In this document: in pieces, positions 1 to 8,777 of the stretch
Layout of the letters: each line of letters opens with the position of its first letter
Position numbering within the stretch: position 1 is the stretch's first letter
From: Maribacter vaceletii
Lineage (GTDB): Bacteria > Bacteroidota > Bacteroidia > Flavobacteriales > Flavobacteriaceae
Assembly: GCF_003634105.1 (NCBI RefSeq)
Contig: NZ_RBIQ01000010.1
Coordinates: 62,001-126,000 of the forward strand
Length of the DNA stretch: 64,000 nucleotides
Reading direction: 5' to 3'
Program-made: the position numbers and the translations under genes
Notes under the pieces: model-generated
What the model was told of the DNA's origin: nothing
The model's input: only the letters and a program-made list of their open reading frames with translations
The model's database searches: none

Positions 1-1844
1 GGAATTATACTTTCTTGATATTCCTCATCTTGTTGTCTAAAAATACCTTCTGAAGGAATGGAAGCTATACTAACTTTTAACCCTTCTTTTTCTTCTAATA
101 AAACAGCCGCTTCTAGTAAAGTTGCAACTTCAGAACCGTTAGCGATTAAAACTACATCTGCATTTGCAGTTTCTTTTACTAAGTACCCTCCTTTTTCGGC
201 ACCTAAAGCTTCGTTATATCTAGAATTCCCCTGAGGTGTAATATCTTTAATTCCTTGTCTAGAAAGAATTAAACCTGTTGGTGTTTTTGTGTTTTCTATT
301 GCCATTTTCCAAGCAACACTAGTTTCTTGAGAATCCGCAGGACGTAATGCAACAAAACTTTGTTCGTGGCTATGGTTCTTTAATTTCTCTAATAAACGTA
401 TTTGAGCTTCTTGCTCTACTGGCTGGTGTGTTGGCCCATCTTCCCCTACTCTAAAAGCATCATGTGTCCAAACAAACTTCACAGGTAATTCTTGAATACA
501 GCTTAAACGTATTGCTGGTTTCATATAATCCGAGAATACAAAGAATGTTGCAACTACAGGAATAATACCGCCATGTAATGCTATACCATTGGCCATTGTT
601 GCCATAGTTAACTCAGCAACACCTGCTTGTAAAAATGCTCCTGAAAAATCTCCTTTTTGTAATACAGATGATTTTTTTAAGAATCCGTCTGTTTTATCAC
701 TATTAGATAAATCTGCAGAAGAAACTATCATGTTTTCTACATTCTCTGCCATATATGCTAACACATTAGAAGATGCTGCTCTTGTTGCAAGACCATCTTT
801 ATGTGTAATAGATTCAAAATCTAATTTTGGCATTTCTCCAGATAAGAAGAAATCTAATTTTGTAGCAAGAGCCTCATTTTCTTTTCTCCAGTTTGCTATT
901 ACTTCTTTTTTAGAAGCTGCATCCTTTGTTTTAGATGCAACAATAGTTTTATAATACTCTTGTACATCTCCATAAATATCAAAAGGATTTTCTGGGTCTG
1001 CTTTTAAATTTAAAAGTGTCTTTGTATAATCTGCACCAGTAGCTCCAATTGGCTTTCCGTGTAACTCACAATGTCCTTCATACATGCTACCATCCTCTGT
1101 AACAGAACCTTTACCCATTATAGTTTTACCTATAATTAAAGTTGGTTTTTCTGTTTCTGCATTAGCATCTTTTAATGCTTTTCTTATTTGCTCATGATCA
1201 TGCCCATCTATAGTAACTACTTTCCAACCCCAAGCTTCATATTTCATTGCTGTATCTTCAGAGGTAACCTCATCTGTCATAGAAGATAGTTGCACATCAT
1301 TAGCATCATAAAACATAATAAAGTTATTTAACCCTAAATGTCCTGCTATTCTACCTGCTCCTTGCGAAATTTCTTCTTGTACACCACCATCAGATATAAA
1401 ACCATAAATTTTATGATCCATCCAATTTCCAAAACGTGCTGCCAAAAATTTTGCTGCAACTGCAGCTCCAACTCCCATAGTATGTCCTTGTCCTAATGGT
1501 CCAGATGTATTTTCTATACCTCTTGCTACATCTACTTCAGGGTGTCCTGGAGTTACAGAACCCCATTGTCTAAAATTAGCAACATCTTCTTTCTTATAGT
1601 TTCCTAATAAATAGTATTGTGCATACATTAATGTAGATAAATGCCCAGCATCCATAAAAAAACGGTCTCTAAAAGGCCAAGACATATCGGTAGGGTCATA
1701 ATTAAAAAACTCTGCGTACAAAATGTGCATAAAGTCTGCTCCTCCCATTGGTCCACCTGGGTGACCTGATTGCGCTTTCTCAACCATAGCAATTGCCAAT
1801 GCTCTAATATTGTCTGCCGATAACTGATCTAATTCTTTGTTCAT
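1..1844 (-). CDS. tkt: Transketolase, C-terminal end cut by window start
   Basis: Thiamine-diphosphate enzyme of the non-oxidative pentose phosphate pathway that moves two-carbon ketol units between sugar phosphates in the cytosol. Reading the minus strand from the ATG at 1842-1844 gives MNKELDQLSADNIRALAIAM, then the conserved QSGHPGGPMG stretch, the SVTPGHPE and GPLGQG segments and the diphosphate-binding region SDGGVQEE...NNFIMFYDAND. Pyrimidine-domain sequence continues to base 1. About 614 codons are present; the family has about 660, so only the end of the C-terminal domain is missing. The gene stands alone in front of the ApbE operon. A long plus-strand reading frame at 589-954 is its antisense shadow. 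Confidence 0.96.
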   Translation of the reverse strand, partial: MNKELDQLSADNIRALAIAMVEKAQSGHPGGPMGGADFMHILYAEFFNYDPTDMSWPFRDRFFMDAGHLSTLMYAQYYLLGNYKKEDVANFRQWGSVTPGHPEVDVARGIENTSGPLGQGHTMGVGAAVAAKFLAARFGNWMDHKIYGFISDGGVQEEISQGAGRIAGHLGLNNFIMFYDANDVQLSSMTDEVTSEDTAMKYEAWGWKVVTIDGHDHEQIRKALKDANAETEKPTLIIGKTIMGKGSVTEDGSMYEGHCELHGKPIGATGADYTKTLLNLKADPENPFDIYGDVQEYYKTIVASKTKDAASKKEVIANWRKENEALATKLDFFLSGEMPKLDFESITHKDGLATRAASSNVLAYMAENVENMIVSSADLSNSDKTDGFLKKSSVLQKGDFSGAFLQAGVAELTMATMANGIALHGGIIPVVATFFVFSDYMKPAIRLSCIQELPVKFVWTHDAFRVGEDGPTHQPVEQEAQIRLLEKLKNHSHEQSFVALRPADSQETSVAWKMAIENTKTPTGLILSRQGIKDITPQGNSRYNEALGAEKGGYLVKETANADVVLIANGSEVATLLEAAVLLEEKEGLKVSIASIPSEGIFRQQDEEYQESII

Positions 1845-1891
1845 TTCCTCTTTTAAGATTAATTTTTATAGATACTAAATACTAATTTCCG

Positions 1892-1899
1892 CAAATATA
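1892..1899 (-). promoter_or_regulatory. Candidate -7 box of the transketolase gene
   Basis: On the minus strand the sequence TATATTTG matches the Bacteroidota -7 consensus TAnnTTTG. It lies about 50 bases upstream of the tkt ATG. I do not see a clear -33 TTTG at the usual distance, so only the -7 element is claimed. Confidence 0.45.
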
Positions 1900-2088
1900 C
1901 CTGATTTGAAGTTCTTTAAAAATAAAAATAAGCACGGAATTAACTTAATTAACGAAAATTATAGATTGTAATTAAAAACCTAACTTTTTACTCGATAATC
2001 GAGATTTATATACTCAGAGGCTTATCCTTAATTTTAAAGGTTATCTATATGGTTTTCTACGCAATTTTTTACTAAAAAATCTTAAGAA

Positions 2089-3417
2089 TTAATCTACTAA
2101 AAATTTAAAGCCTGCAGAAATTATACTAGCCTTTAAACCAGAGTCTCTTTGGTAGTTATTATACTTTAAATCGATACTTTTTAAACCAAATCTCCATACC
2201 TGAAAATTGGTAAAAATATCGGTATAGGTTACCCCTATTCCATATTGATTTGCAGTATACTTAGACAAGTCATAATCTGATGTATAAAACGCACTGGTAG
2301 ACAGGTGTTCATTATATGGAGCAAAATAATTTGCCGCTGTTTGATTGTAAAATCTGTAGAATGGGTAAACCGTAAATTTATCTGATATTTTTATAGGAAT
2401 TTCTATGCTCGCCGTATGGGAATCAATTCCCCAATCATCAGAATAAAACCGATAATAAGTTCTTACTATAAAAGCTTCATTAATATAATAATGCAACCTC
2501 CCACCAATGGCTATTTTAAATCTTGAATCTGGTAACTGTTCTATAGCATCTGCCAAATGAAAATTATCTATAAATGAATCTGACACATCGCTAAAATATA
2601 CTCTCTGGAACGGTGTAGACAATAGTCCTTCTTGCTGTACAAAATCTACCAATAAAGAGCCTTGTAACTTTTTTGAAAGTATCTGTGAAAAACCAAAACC
2701 TACTGCATAAGAGTTTCTTTTTTCATCCTTAAAAGGAGTAAATATTGGATTGTAATTGGTATTTCCTGTAATAGTATTGTTTAAAAAAAGTCCGTTAGCA
2801 ATACCATTCCCATTAGAAGTAAAAGGTCTAAGTTCTACTGGATAAATAGCGCTCCAACTATCTAGATATACATTAGCATTTACACTAACTTCAGTGTTTT
2901 TTTGATTAAATAATTTAGTATATCCTCCTCCAAAACCAAGAGAAAAATAATCGAACTCTTTAGATACCGATATTTTTGCAGAAACAATATCATTTCTACT
3001 ATCAGAACTATGCGAATAACCACCTGTTAAATTTACCCAACCATCTGCGCTAGATGCCCCAGAACTTGCAACAAAAGGGTCTGCAGGCGCACCACCATCA
3101 AAAGGGTCTACATTACTAGAAGATGCAGAGGTATATGCAGATATTCCTGCATCAATTGTAAGCACGTCATCATCATTTAAAGGTATTGAGATTATAAACG
3201 CTCCCGTTACATCTGTTAATTCCTCGGTTCCTAATCCTCCACTTACAGCTGCATTATCTCCGTCTTGTGTATAATAACTGGTTAAAAAATCTATTTCAGA
3301 AGTTTCTAAAACTCGTTTTTTATAAACTTGTGTAGAGTCTTTACGTTGTGTTTGCGACCATCCAAAAACACCTATAAAAAGAGATAACACTACAATTACA
3401 CTATTTCTTTTGTTCAT
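2089..3417 (-). CDS. DUF3570 family outer-membrane beta-barrel protein
   Basis: Unknown function. The ATG at 3417 gives a 442-residue protein starting MNKRNSVIVVLSLFIGVFGW, a clear signal peptide; a longer frame from 3483 would run into the upstream gene. The mature part alternates aromatic and polar residues (for example YFSLGFGGGYTKL, FRFGLKS) and has many Asn/Ser/Gly turns, as in a beta-barrel. DUF3570 proteins are known neighbours of DUF4266 lipoproteins, ApbE and a thioredoxin, exactly the order here. It is the last gene of that four-gene operon. Its job within the set (porin, assembly factor or substrate of ApbE) is not known to me. It is not a SusC-type receptor, because plug and TonB-box regions are absent. 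Confidence 0.8.
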   Translation of the reverse strand: MNKRNSVIVVLSLFIGVFGWSQTQRKDSTQVYKKRVLETSEIDFLTSYYTQDGDNAAVSGGLGTEELTDVTGAFIISIPLNDDDVLTIDAGISAYTSASSSNVDPFDGGAPADPFVASSGASSADGWVNLTGGYSHSSDSRNDIVSAKISVSKEFDYFSLGFGGGYTKLFNQKNTEVSVNANVYLDSWSAIYPVELRPFTSNGNGIANGLFLNNTITGNTNYNPIFTPFKDEKRNSYAVGFGFSQILSKKLQGSLLVDFVQQEGLLSTPFQRVYFSDVSDSFIDNFHLADAIEQLPDSRFKIAIGGRLHYYINEAFIVRTYYRFYSDDWGIDSHTASIEIPIKISDKFTVYPFYRFYNQTAANYFAPYNEHLSTSAFYTSDYDLSKYTANQYGIGVTYTDIFTNFQVWRFGLKSIDLKYNNYQRDSGLKASIISAGFKFLVD

Positions 3418-3439
3418 TATTACACTATCTTTTCCTCTA

Positions 3440-3652
3440 TTAATTACAACCACAACCACCACCTGTTTTTCCTCCATTTGCACCTACTGCTGCTTCTCTA
3501 TAAGAATGAAAGGTGCTAATATTACGATCCGATTTTTTATCGGACAAAATCATATCTGGATCATTTAAATTTACCTTGTCATACTCTTTTACAGCAACAC
3601 AAGAAGTGCTACAAATAAGAAGACCTAATGCAAATACAAAACCTTTTATCAT
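3440..3652 (-). CDS. DUF4266 small lipoprotein with Gly/Cys-rich tail
   Basis: A 70-residue lipoprotein of unknown function. The signal peptide MIKGFVFALGLLICSTSC ends in a lipobox with Cys18 as the likely lipidated residue. The body (VAVKEYDKVNLNDPDMILSD) carries the family signature, and the C terminus ends in GGKTGGGCGCN, giving two closely spaced cysteines that could bind metal or form a disulfide. The start codon overlaps the apbE stop by four bases (ATGA, 3649-3652), so translation is probably coupled. The thioredoxin two genes upstream is a plausible partner for the terminal CGC pair; this is inference. Confidence 0.8.
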   Translation of the reverse strand: MIKGFVFALGLLICSTSCVAVKEYDKVNLNDPDMILSDKKSDRNISTFHSYREAAVGANGGKTGGGCGCN

Positions 3653-4632
3653 AATGTATTTATTTTTATATTTTTAGATGTGCTAACTTTTCCTATATCG
3701 TCTACAATTACACATTCTATATTTGGTAATTGATTTATTCTATTTAGTCCTACTTCTTTACCCATTACAAAAACAGAAGTTGCCAATGCATCTGCAAGTT
3801 CTGCTTTTGGAGCAAAAACGGTAACACTAATAATTCCGCTAGACGGGTACCCTGTTCGTGGGTCTATTATATGAGAATATCTTTTGCCATTAAGCATTAC
3901 AAATTTCTCATAGTTACCAGAAGTAACAACTGCCCCATTAGTAATAGGTAATAATGCAAAGGCTTTATTCTTATTCATAGGGTTTGTAATGGCCACCTTC
4001 CACTCTTCTCCGTTAGGTTGCTTTCCCCATGTATTCATATCTCCAGATGCATTAATTATACCCGAAGCAACTCCTTTTTTTACAAGTAATGCTTTGGCTT
4101 TATCTGCGGCATAGCCTTTTCCTATAGCGCCAAAGCCAATTTTTATTCCTTCTTGCTTTAGATAAACTGTACTTTTTTCTTTATTTAAAATAATGTTTTT
4201 ATATCCTACTTTAGCTACGGATTGTTTTATTTGTTTAGTATTTGGCATTTGTGTCATACTACCATTAAACTGCCAAATTTTATCCATAGAAGCATAAGAA
4301 ATATCAAAAGCACCATCGGTTAACTTGCTAATACTAATAGACCTCTCTATTAAATCATAAAGCTCTTTACTAACTTTTACTGGTGCTATCCCAGCATTTT
4401 TATTAACTAAAGTAGTTTCTGAGTTTTTATCCCAAGAAGAAATAAGCTTTTCTATTCTTGTTATTTCACTAACTGCTAGTGTAATATAAGAACTAGCTTT
4501 AATAGAATCTTTAGCTACTACCGTAATATCAAAACGGCTCCCCATAAGCTTCATTGTTTGCTTATAAGCTTGCTGACCGTTTACTAAGACACAACTAAAA
4601 AGGATTAAAAATATAAGTGTTTTTTTTTTCAA
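3649..4632 (-). CDS. apbE: FAD:protein FMN transferase (ApbE family)
   Basis: ApbE transfers FMN from FAD onto a Thr or Ser of exported proteins. The 327 residues begin with a signal peptide (MKKKTLIFLILFSCVLVNGQ), followed by MGSRFDITVVA, the segment GFGAIGKGYAADKA (about residues 165-178), the DMNTWGKQP region and HIIDPRTGYP near residue 255, all typical of the family. It would act outside the cytoplasm. It is second in a thioredoxin-apbE-DUF4266-DUF3570 operon, 2 bases after the thioredoxin gene and overlapping the next by four bases. No canonical flavinylation motif (S/T-G-A-T) is obvious in the two downstream products. DUF3570 has TDVTGAF, which lacks the acceptor Thr after Ala, so the natural target is open. 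Confidence 0.92.
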   Translation of the reverse strand: MKKKTLIFLILFSCVLVNGQQAYKQTMKLMGSRFDITVVAKDSIKASSYITLAVSEITRIEKLISSWDKNSETTLVNKNAGIAPVKVSKELYDLIERSISISKLTDGAFDISYASMDKIWQFNGSMTQMPNTKQIKQSVAKVGYKNIILNKEKSTVYLKQEGIKIGFGAIGKGYAADKAKALLVKKGVASGIINASGDMNTWGKQPNGEEWKVAITNPMNKNKAFALLPITNGAVVTSGNYEKFVMLNGKRYSHIIDPRTGYPSSGIISVTVFAPKAELADALATSVFVMGKEVGLNRINQLPNIECVIVDDIGKVSTSKNIKINTL

Positions 4633-4634
4633 AA

Positions 4635-5075
4635 TTACCCTTTAAAGGATTCTAACAATTTAATATATGCTGCAGGAGTTACCTTTTTATAACTGGTTTG
4701 CCCTAAAACATTACCATCTTTATCTAATACTACCACAAAAGGAAAATATCCTTTAGAATTATACTGCTCTGCTAGTGCTTTATTTTTTTCAGCCTGTTCC
4801 TCAGATAAACTATTTTTTTTCTTTTTAGGAAAATCGGCCTGTAGCATCACAAAATTTTCTTTTGCATAGTTTTTAAACTCTTCTGTACTCCAAATTTCTT
4901 TATCTAACTTAATACATGGCGCACACCAATCCGAACCCTGAAAAACTAATACAATAGGAATATTATTTTTAGAAGAAAGCTCCTTTGCTTGTGTAAAATC
5001 TGTTTGCCATTCTTGAGAAAATAACATACTAGTAGCGCTTACTATAAAAAATACAACCAAAATTATCTTTCCCAT
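4635..5075 (-). CDS. Exported thioredoxin-fold protein (WCAPC)
   Basis: A 146-residue thioredoxin-like protein with signal peptide (MGKIILVVFFIVSATSMLFS) and active site W50-C51-A52-P53-C54 in QGSDWCAPCIKLDKEIW. The KGYFPFVVVLDKDG segment supplies the cis-proline region in a form common to thioredoxin_7/DUF255-like proteins. It is the first gene of the operon with apbE, DUF4266 and DUF3570. It probably reduces or isomerises thiols in the periplasm, perhaps those in the CGC tail of the DUF4266 lipoprotein; the last point is inference. Confidence 0.88.
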   Translation of the reverse strand: MGKIILVVFFIVSATSMLFSQEWQTDFTQAKELSSKNNIPIVLVFQGSDWCAPCIKLDKEIWSTEEFKNYAKENFVMLQADFPKKKKNSLSEEQAEKNKALAEQYNSKGYFPFVVVLDKDGNVLGQTSYKKVTPAAYIKLLESFKG

Positions 5076-5184
5076 ATATGCATCTTTTAACTTTAGATAA
5101 TCAAAATTTAAACCAAAATTGCCTATTTACAATTTAAAGTTACTGTTTTTTTATCGCCTAGTAATTACAAATATTACACAAACA

Positions 5185-5214
5185 AAAAACCACCCTAAAA
5201 ATAGAGTGGTTTTT
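5185..5214 (-). terminator. Rho-independent terminator after the lipoprotein gene
   Basis: AAAAACCAC at 5185-5193 pairs perfectly with GTGGTTTTT at 5206-5214 around a 12-base loop. The A-rich arm gives a T run on the minus strand, which fits termination of the gene ending at 5235. Confidence 0.75.
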
Positions 5215-5234
5215 AATACTTTTTTCTTTGGGTA

Positions 5235-5765
5235 TTAAATACCTAAAATTTTAGCATCTACAAAGAACACAGTTTCTACATCAATATGATAGTCTTCTGT
5301 AATAACTTTATCGGTAACCGTTTCTAGTTTTAAACTAAACACATCTTTCTTTATATATTCTTTTATATCTATATCAAAAGTTTCTAAATCTATAGTATTA
5401 CCTACCGTATCTGGAACTTCGGTTATAGATGCAATTTTAACATCTTCCAAACCTTCAGCAGAAATAAACACTTCTAAAGATTCTAAAAAAGTAAAATCGC
5501 CATCGTCTGGTGTAGTAATAATTAACTTTAAATTCTTTAATCGTATATCTTCAATTAAATCTTTACGCGTGTCATTTATTTCAAATTCAGATTCTGAATT
5601 TGTTTCTACATCTGGAGACTGTACACTAAATGGTAAGTTTACATTTACTGCAGACTCTATAACCACACTGGTATCAAACTCCATATCAAATTTTGTAAGA
5701 TCATCTAGCTTATCGCAACTAGTAAAGGCTATTAAAGCACAGAATAAGAAAACTATTTTTTTCAT
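5235..5765 (-). CDS. Hypothetical lipoprotein
   Basis: A 176-residue protein with lipoprotein signal MKKIVFLFCALIAFTSC (Cys17). The mature part is acidic and predicted beta-rich (for example DVKIASITEVPDTVGNTIDLETFDIDI) with no cysteines or motifs I recognise. It stands alone, between the thioredoxin operon and the divergent DUF4331 gene, with its own downstream hairpin. It resembles small surface or periplasmic lipoproteins common in flavobacteria; no function is proposed. Confidence 0.7.
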   Translation of the reverse strand: MKKIVFLFCALIAFTSCDKLDDLTKFDMEFDTSVVIESAVNVNLPFSVQSPDVETNSESEFEINDTRKDLIEDIRLKNLKLIITTPDDGDFTFLESLEVFISAEGLEDVKIASITEVPDTVGNTIDLETFDIDIKEYIKKDVFSLKLETVTDKVITEDYHIDVETVFFVDAKILGI

Positions 5766-5906
5766 TTTTTAAGGGGATTTATTAGTATTTACAACAACGT
5801 AACTACTTAAATTATATTGCTTCTATTATTTGTAGAACGTAAACAAGACAACACTTTTTTTCTTAGGTTTTATTTCTTTTTCTATTTAACATTTTTTTAA
5901 CATTTA

Positions 5907-5935
5907 AAACCAAACCCTCCAAATTTAACTTCGTA
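5907..5935 (+). promoter_or_regulatory. Possible ECF-type promoter of the DUF4331 gene
   Basis: An AAC-containing element (AAACCAAACCC, 5907-5917) is followed after about 15 bases by CGTA at 5932-5935, the general AAC...CGTA arrangement of ECF promoters. It lies 38 bases before the ATG at 5973. An ECF sigma gene at the other end of this cluster (14,511-15,044) makes the idea reasonable, but I did not find the same pair of boxes in front of the sigma gene itself. Confidence 0.25.
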
Positions 5936-5972
5936 GGTAAGGGTGAATTAATAATCTTTTAAAAACGTAATA

Positions 5973-6653
5973 ATGAAAAAAACAAAACTTTTTGCAGGTC
6001 TGGGAGCACTAGCCTTAATTGGCGGTGTATTAATCGCAGCGGATCACATTGATGCGCCTTCTACTATGGGAACAACAGCAGATATTGCTGATTTTTATGG
6101 ATTTGAACCAAGTACAGGTTCTGACAATACCGTATTTGTGGTAGACTTACAATCTAATGTATTACCAGATTTAGCATACGGAACATTTGACGAAAGTATT
6201 TTAACCGAAATTAATATTGATACTAATAACGATTTAGTAGAAGATATGGTAATACAAGCCATTCCTAGAGATGGTAAAATGTACTTTTTTGGGCCAGCAG
6301 CACCTTCTACAACTGGTGTAAGCGGAACTATTCTTGTAGATTCTCCTTTAGGGTCTGTAGCTATTTCGGAAACCGATGCAATTACAGAAACCACAGCTAG
6401 TGGTGTTAAACTTTTTGCTGGACCTAGACAAGATGCTTTTTTCTTTGACTTTTTCCAGTTTAATGCTGTTATAGGTGGTATGGCTCCAGGTGGTTTTAAG
6501 ACTGCGGACGAAGCACAAGATACTTTCGATGGTGCTAACACAATGTCTATTGTTGTAGAAGTACCAAATAGCCTATTGGGAGCTACAACAGGGCAAAATG
6601 CTTTAGGTCTTAGTGTTTACAAAACGTGGGTAACTACAAACAAAAAACAATAA
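5973..6653 (+). CDS. DUF4331 domain exported protein
   Basis: A 226-residue DUF4331 protein. It starts with a signal sequence (MKKTKLFAGLGALALIGGVLIA) followed by the family hallmark ADHIDAPS, then ADIADFYGFEPSTGSDNTVFVVDLQ, which corresponds to the N-terminal half of longer DUF4331 proteins. The family is usually 400-500 residues; here the C-terminal half is missing and a second small gene immediately downstream supplies sequence like the rest. It is first in a row with the next lipoprotein, TPR and TonB genes. DUF4331 proteins are exported and often encoded beside ECF sigma factors; their biochemical role is not known to me. Confidence 0.85.
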   Translation: MKKTKLFAGLGALALIGGVLIAADHIDAPSTMGTTADIADFYGFEPSTGSDNTVFVVDLQSNVLPDLAYGTFDESILTEINIDTNNDLVEDMVIQAIPRDGKMYFFGPAAPSTTGVSGTILVDSPLGSVAISETDAITETTASGVKLFAGPRQDAFFFDFFQFNAVIGGMAPGGFKTADEAQDTFDGANTMSIVVEVPNSLLGATTGQNALGLSVYKTWVTTNKKQ

Positions 6654-6677
6654 TAATTTTTATTAAAAACATATAAC

Positions 6678-7358
6678 ATGAAAAAGAGTATCTATTATTT
6701 TACAATGCTTTTATCTGCTACTACTCTATTTGTAGCATGTAATAACGATGACGATTCTACAATGCCTAAAGAAAAGGAGATGATGCCAGATTTTACTGGA
6801 ACCTATACCCAAGTAGATTTTATGGGAAGGCCTGGCATTAATACTGTTTTAAGTGCAGATGACGCTACAAAAGATGAACACAATTTAGCAATACCTTCGG
6901 AAATGGCTGCTACTTTTCAAGCGCGTTTTGAAGCTAGATTAGAACAATACCATGATGTTTATGCAGGTCTTTTAGGTGCAGACCCAGCAGATGTAAATTA
7001 TGAAAATAATATTCTTGGTTTAGATGCACCTACATTAACTGGTTATTTAGCTGCTGATGTTTTAGAAATTGCTCCGGATTTACCAACAACATATTTTAAC
7101 CCTGGTGAAGATGTAGATATGGATGGTAGTGTTTTAGTTCCAGATGGCGATGAAGTTGCTTTAACTGGTAGAACATTACAGGATGACATTATTGATGTTT
7201 CTCTAATTCTTTTATTTGGAGGAGAAACTGGAGACCGTTTTAGTGGTCAAGACACAGATGGCGATGGTACTGCAGATTTACCTAGACTTACTTCAGACGG
7301 TGTTTCTTTAACCGCAACACCATCAGATAGCTTTCCTTATTTAGGTGCTCCTGAATAA
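6678..7358 (+). CDS. Lipoprotein resembling the C-terminal half of DUF4331 proteins
   Basis: A 226-residue lipoprotein (signal MKKSIYYFTMLLSATTLFVAC, lipid Cys21) with an acidic linker (NNDDDSTMPKEKEMMPD). The middle MGRPGINTVLSADDATKDEHN resembles the segment of full-length DUF4331 proteins in which a conserved MGRPxxNxV precedes a substrate-binding-like C-terminal domain. DTDGDGTADLPRL near residue 190 looks like a calcium-binding loop. It starts 24 bases after the DUF4331 gene, so the two products are probably partners, as a split version of one longer protein. The relationship is my reading of the motif, not a search result. Confidence 0.6.
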   Translation: MKKSIYYFTMLLSATTLFVACNNDDDSTMPKEKEMMPDFTGTYTQVDFMGRPGINTVLSADDATKDEHNLAIPSEMAATFQARFEARLEQYHDVYAGLLGADPADVNYENNILGLDAPTLTGYLAADVLEIAPDLPTTYFNPGEDVDMDGSVLVPDGDEVALTGRTLQDDIIDVSLILLFGGETGDRFSGQDTDGDGTADLPRLTSDGVSLTATPSDSFPYLGAPE

Positions 7359-7387
7359 GTTTTTTTACACCTTGTAAAAAGAGTTTT

Positions 7388-7414
7388 TTGGGAGGGTAAC
7401 TTTTATCCTCCCAA
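7388..7414 (+). terminator. Hairpin between DUF4331 pair and TPR gene
   Basis: TTGGGAGG (7388-7395) pairs with CCTCCCAA (7407-7414) around an 11-base loop. There is no strong T tail, so it may be an attenuator or processing site that lowers expression of the following TPR and TonB genes. Confidence 0.5.
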
Positions 7415-7445
7415 TTAAATTATAATAACCAAAAAATATATTTCC

Positions 7446-8723
7446 ATGAAACACATATCTCTACTATTCTTAATCTTAAGTATATACTCTTGTAATACAG
7501 AAAAAGAAAATAGTATTACAAATACAGAAGATTATAACCAATATTTACATTCTACTACAGTTAAAACAACTTCTAAGTATTTTGAATTATGGAACTCTAA
7601 AATACAACCAGACAGTATGCAATTACTTAGTTTTGGTATTGTAGGTAGTGAATATAATAGATATTTTAAAAATACTGGAGATATAAAATTCTTAAAAAAA
7701 GCAGAGCAATCTTTAAAAAAGGCTGTGAGTATTGCTGCTACAGGAAGAGCTGGCTATAATAGAGCACTTGCCAGAAACTACATATCACAACATAGATTTA
7801 AAGAAGCCTTGGTCCTTGCAAAAAAAGCCCTTGAAATTGGAAATGGAGTAGATGACACTTATAGTTTATTGTTTGATATTCACATGGAACTAGGTAATTA
7901 TGAGGAAGCCAACAACTACCTAAAAAAAATTAAAAACTTTTCTAATTTTGGTTACCTAATTAGGTTAGCTAAATGGAATGACCATCTTGGTAATTTAGAT
8001 ATAACCATACAAATGATGGAAAAAGCTACTTCTATTGCAGTTGCTAAAAAAGACGAAAATTTAATCCTTTGGTCCTATACCAATCTGGCCGATTATTATG
8101 GCCATGCAGGAGAATTAAAAAAATCCTATAACCATTATCTAAAATCTTTAGAGTTAGACCCTAATAATGCCTATGCAAAGAAAGGAATTGCATGGATTGT
8201 TTTTTCTCACGAGAGAAACCCTAAAGAAGCTCTTAGAATATTAGATTCTGTAACACAAGATTATAAAGCTCCCGATTACTATATTCTAAAAAGTGAAATT
8301 GCAGAATATTTAGGAAACGAAAGAGAACATTTATACAACTTAGATGAATATTTTAGTAAAGTTACGAACCCAGATTATGGAGATATGTACAACACGTATA
8401 CAATTAATCTTTATTTAGAAAATACCCAACAATATATAAAAGCTATTACCCTTGCCAAAAAAGAAGTAGAAAATAGACCCACGCCAGAATCTTACGGTTA
8501 TTTAGCTTATAGTTATCTTAAAAATGGCGAAAATAAAAAAGCTTTGCAAATTGTAACAAACCATATAGAGAATAAAACTTTTGAACCAAATATACTACTA
8601 CAAGCTGCTGAAGTTTATAAAAATTCTGGGCAAGAAAAAAAGGCATTAAAACTAAAACAAGAACTATTAGATGCTAGCTATGAGCTTGGCCCAGCAACTA
8701 CTTTAAAAATTGAAATGCTTTAA
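7446..8723 (+). CDS. TPR-repeat lipoprotein
   Basis: A 425-residue protein with a lipoprotein signal (MKHISLLFLILSIYSC, Cys16) and a helical body of tetratricopeptide-like repeats. Examples are GYNRALARNYISQHRFKEALVLAKKALEIG, then SYNHYLKSLELDPNNAYAKKGIAW near residue 230, and a last pair around residues 330-400. Such proteins act as scaffolds at the outer membrane or periplasm. The position between the DUF4331 pair and a TonB receptor suggests a role in the same uptake or surface complex. Nothing catalytic is visible. Confidence 0.8.
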   Translation: MKHISLLFLILSIYSCNTEKENSITNTEDYNQYLHSTTVKTTSKYFELWNSKIQPDSMQLLSFGIVGSEYNRYFKNTGDIKFLKKAEQSLKKAVSIAATGRAGYNRALARNYISQHRFKEALVLAKKALEIGNGVDDTYSLLFDIHMELGNYEEANNYLKKIKNFSNFGYLIRLAKWNDHLGNLDITIQMMEKATSIAVAKKDENLILWSYTNLADYYGHAGELKKSYNHYLKSLELDPNNAYAKKGIAWIVFSHERNPKEALRILDSVTQDYKAPDYYILKSEIAEYLGNEREHLYNLDEYFSKVTNPDYGDMYNTYTINLYLENTQQYIKAITLAKKEVENRPTPESYGYLAYSYLKNGENKKALQIVTNHIENKTFEPNILLQAAEVYKNSGQEKKALKLKQELLDASYELGPATTLKIEML

Positions 8724-8777
8724 TTAATTTTGCCGTCTTTAAAATAAAAAACATCCCTCCTATTTTAAAATTTACCT

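Noticed and set aside
589-954. 121-codon plus-strand frame
   Set aside because: Antisense to transketolase, whose protein reads clearly on the other strand.
3440-3652. DUF4266 gene as a ribosomally made modified peptide precursor
   Set aside because: The Cys-rich tail is suggestive, but no dedicated maturation enzyme other than ApbE is nearby and a lipobox indicates an ordinary lipoprotein.
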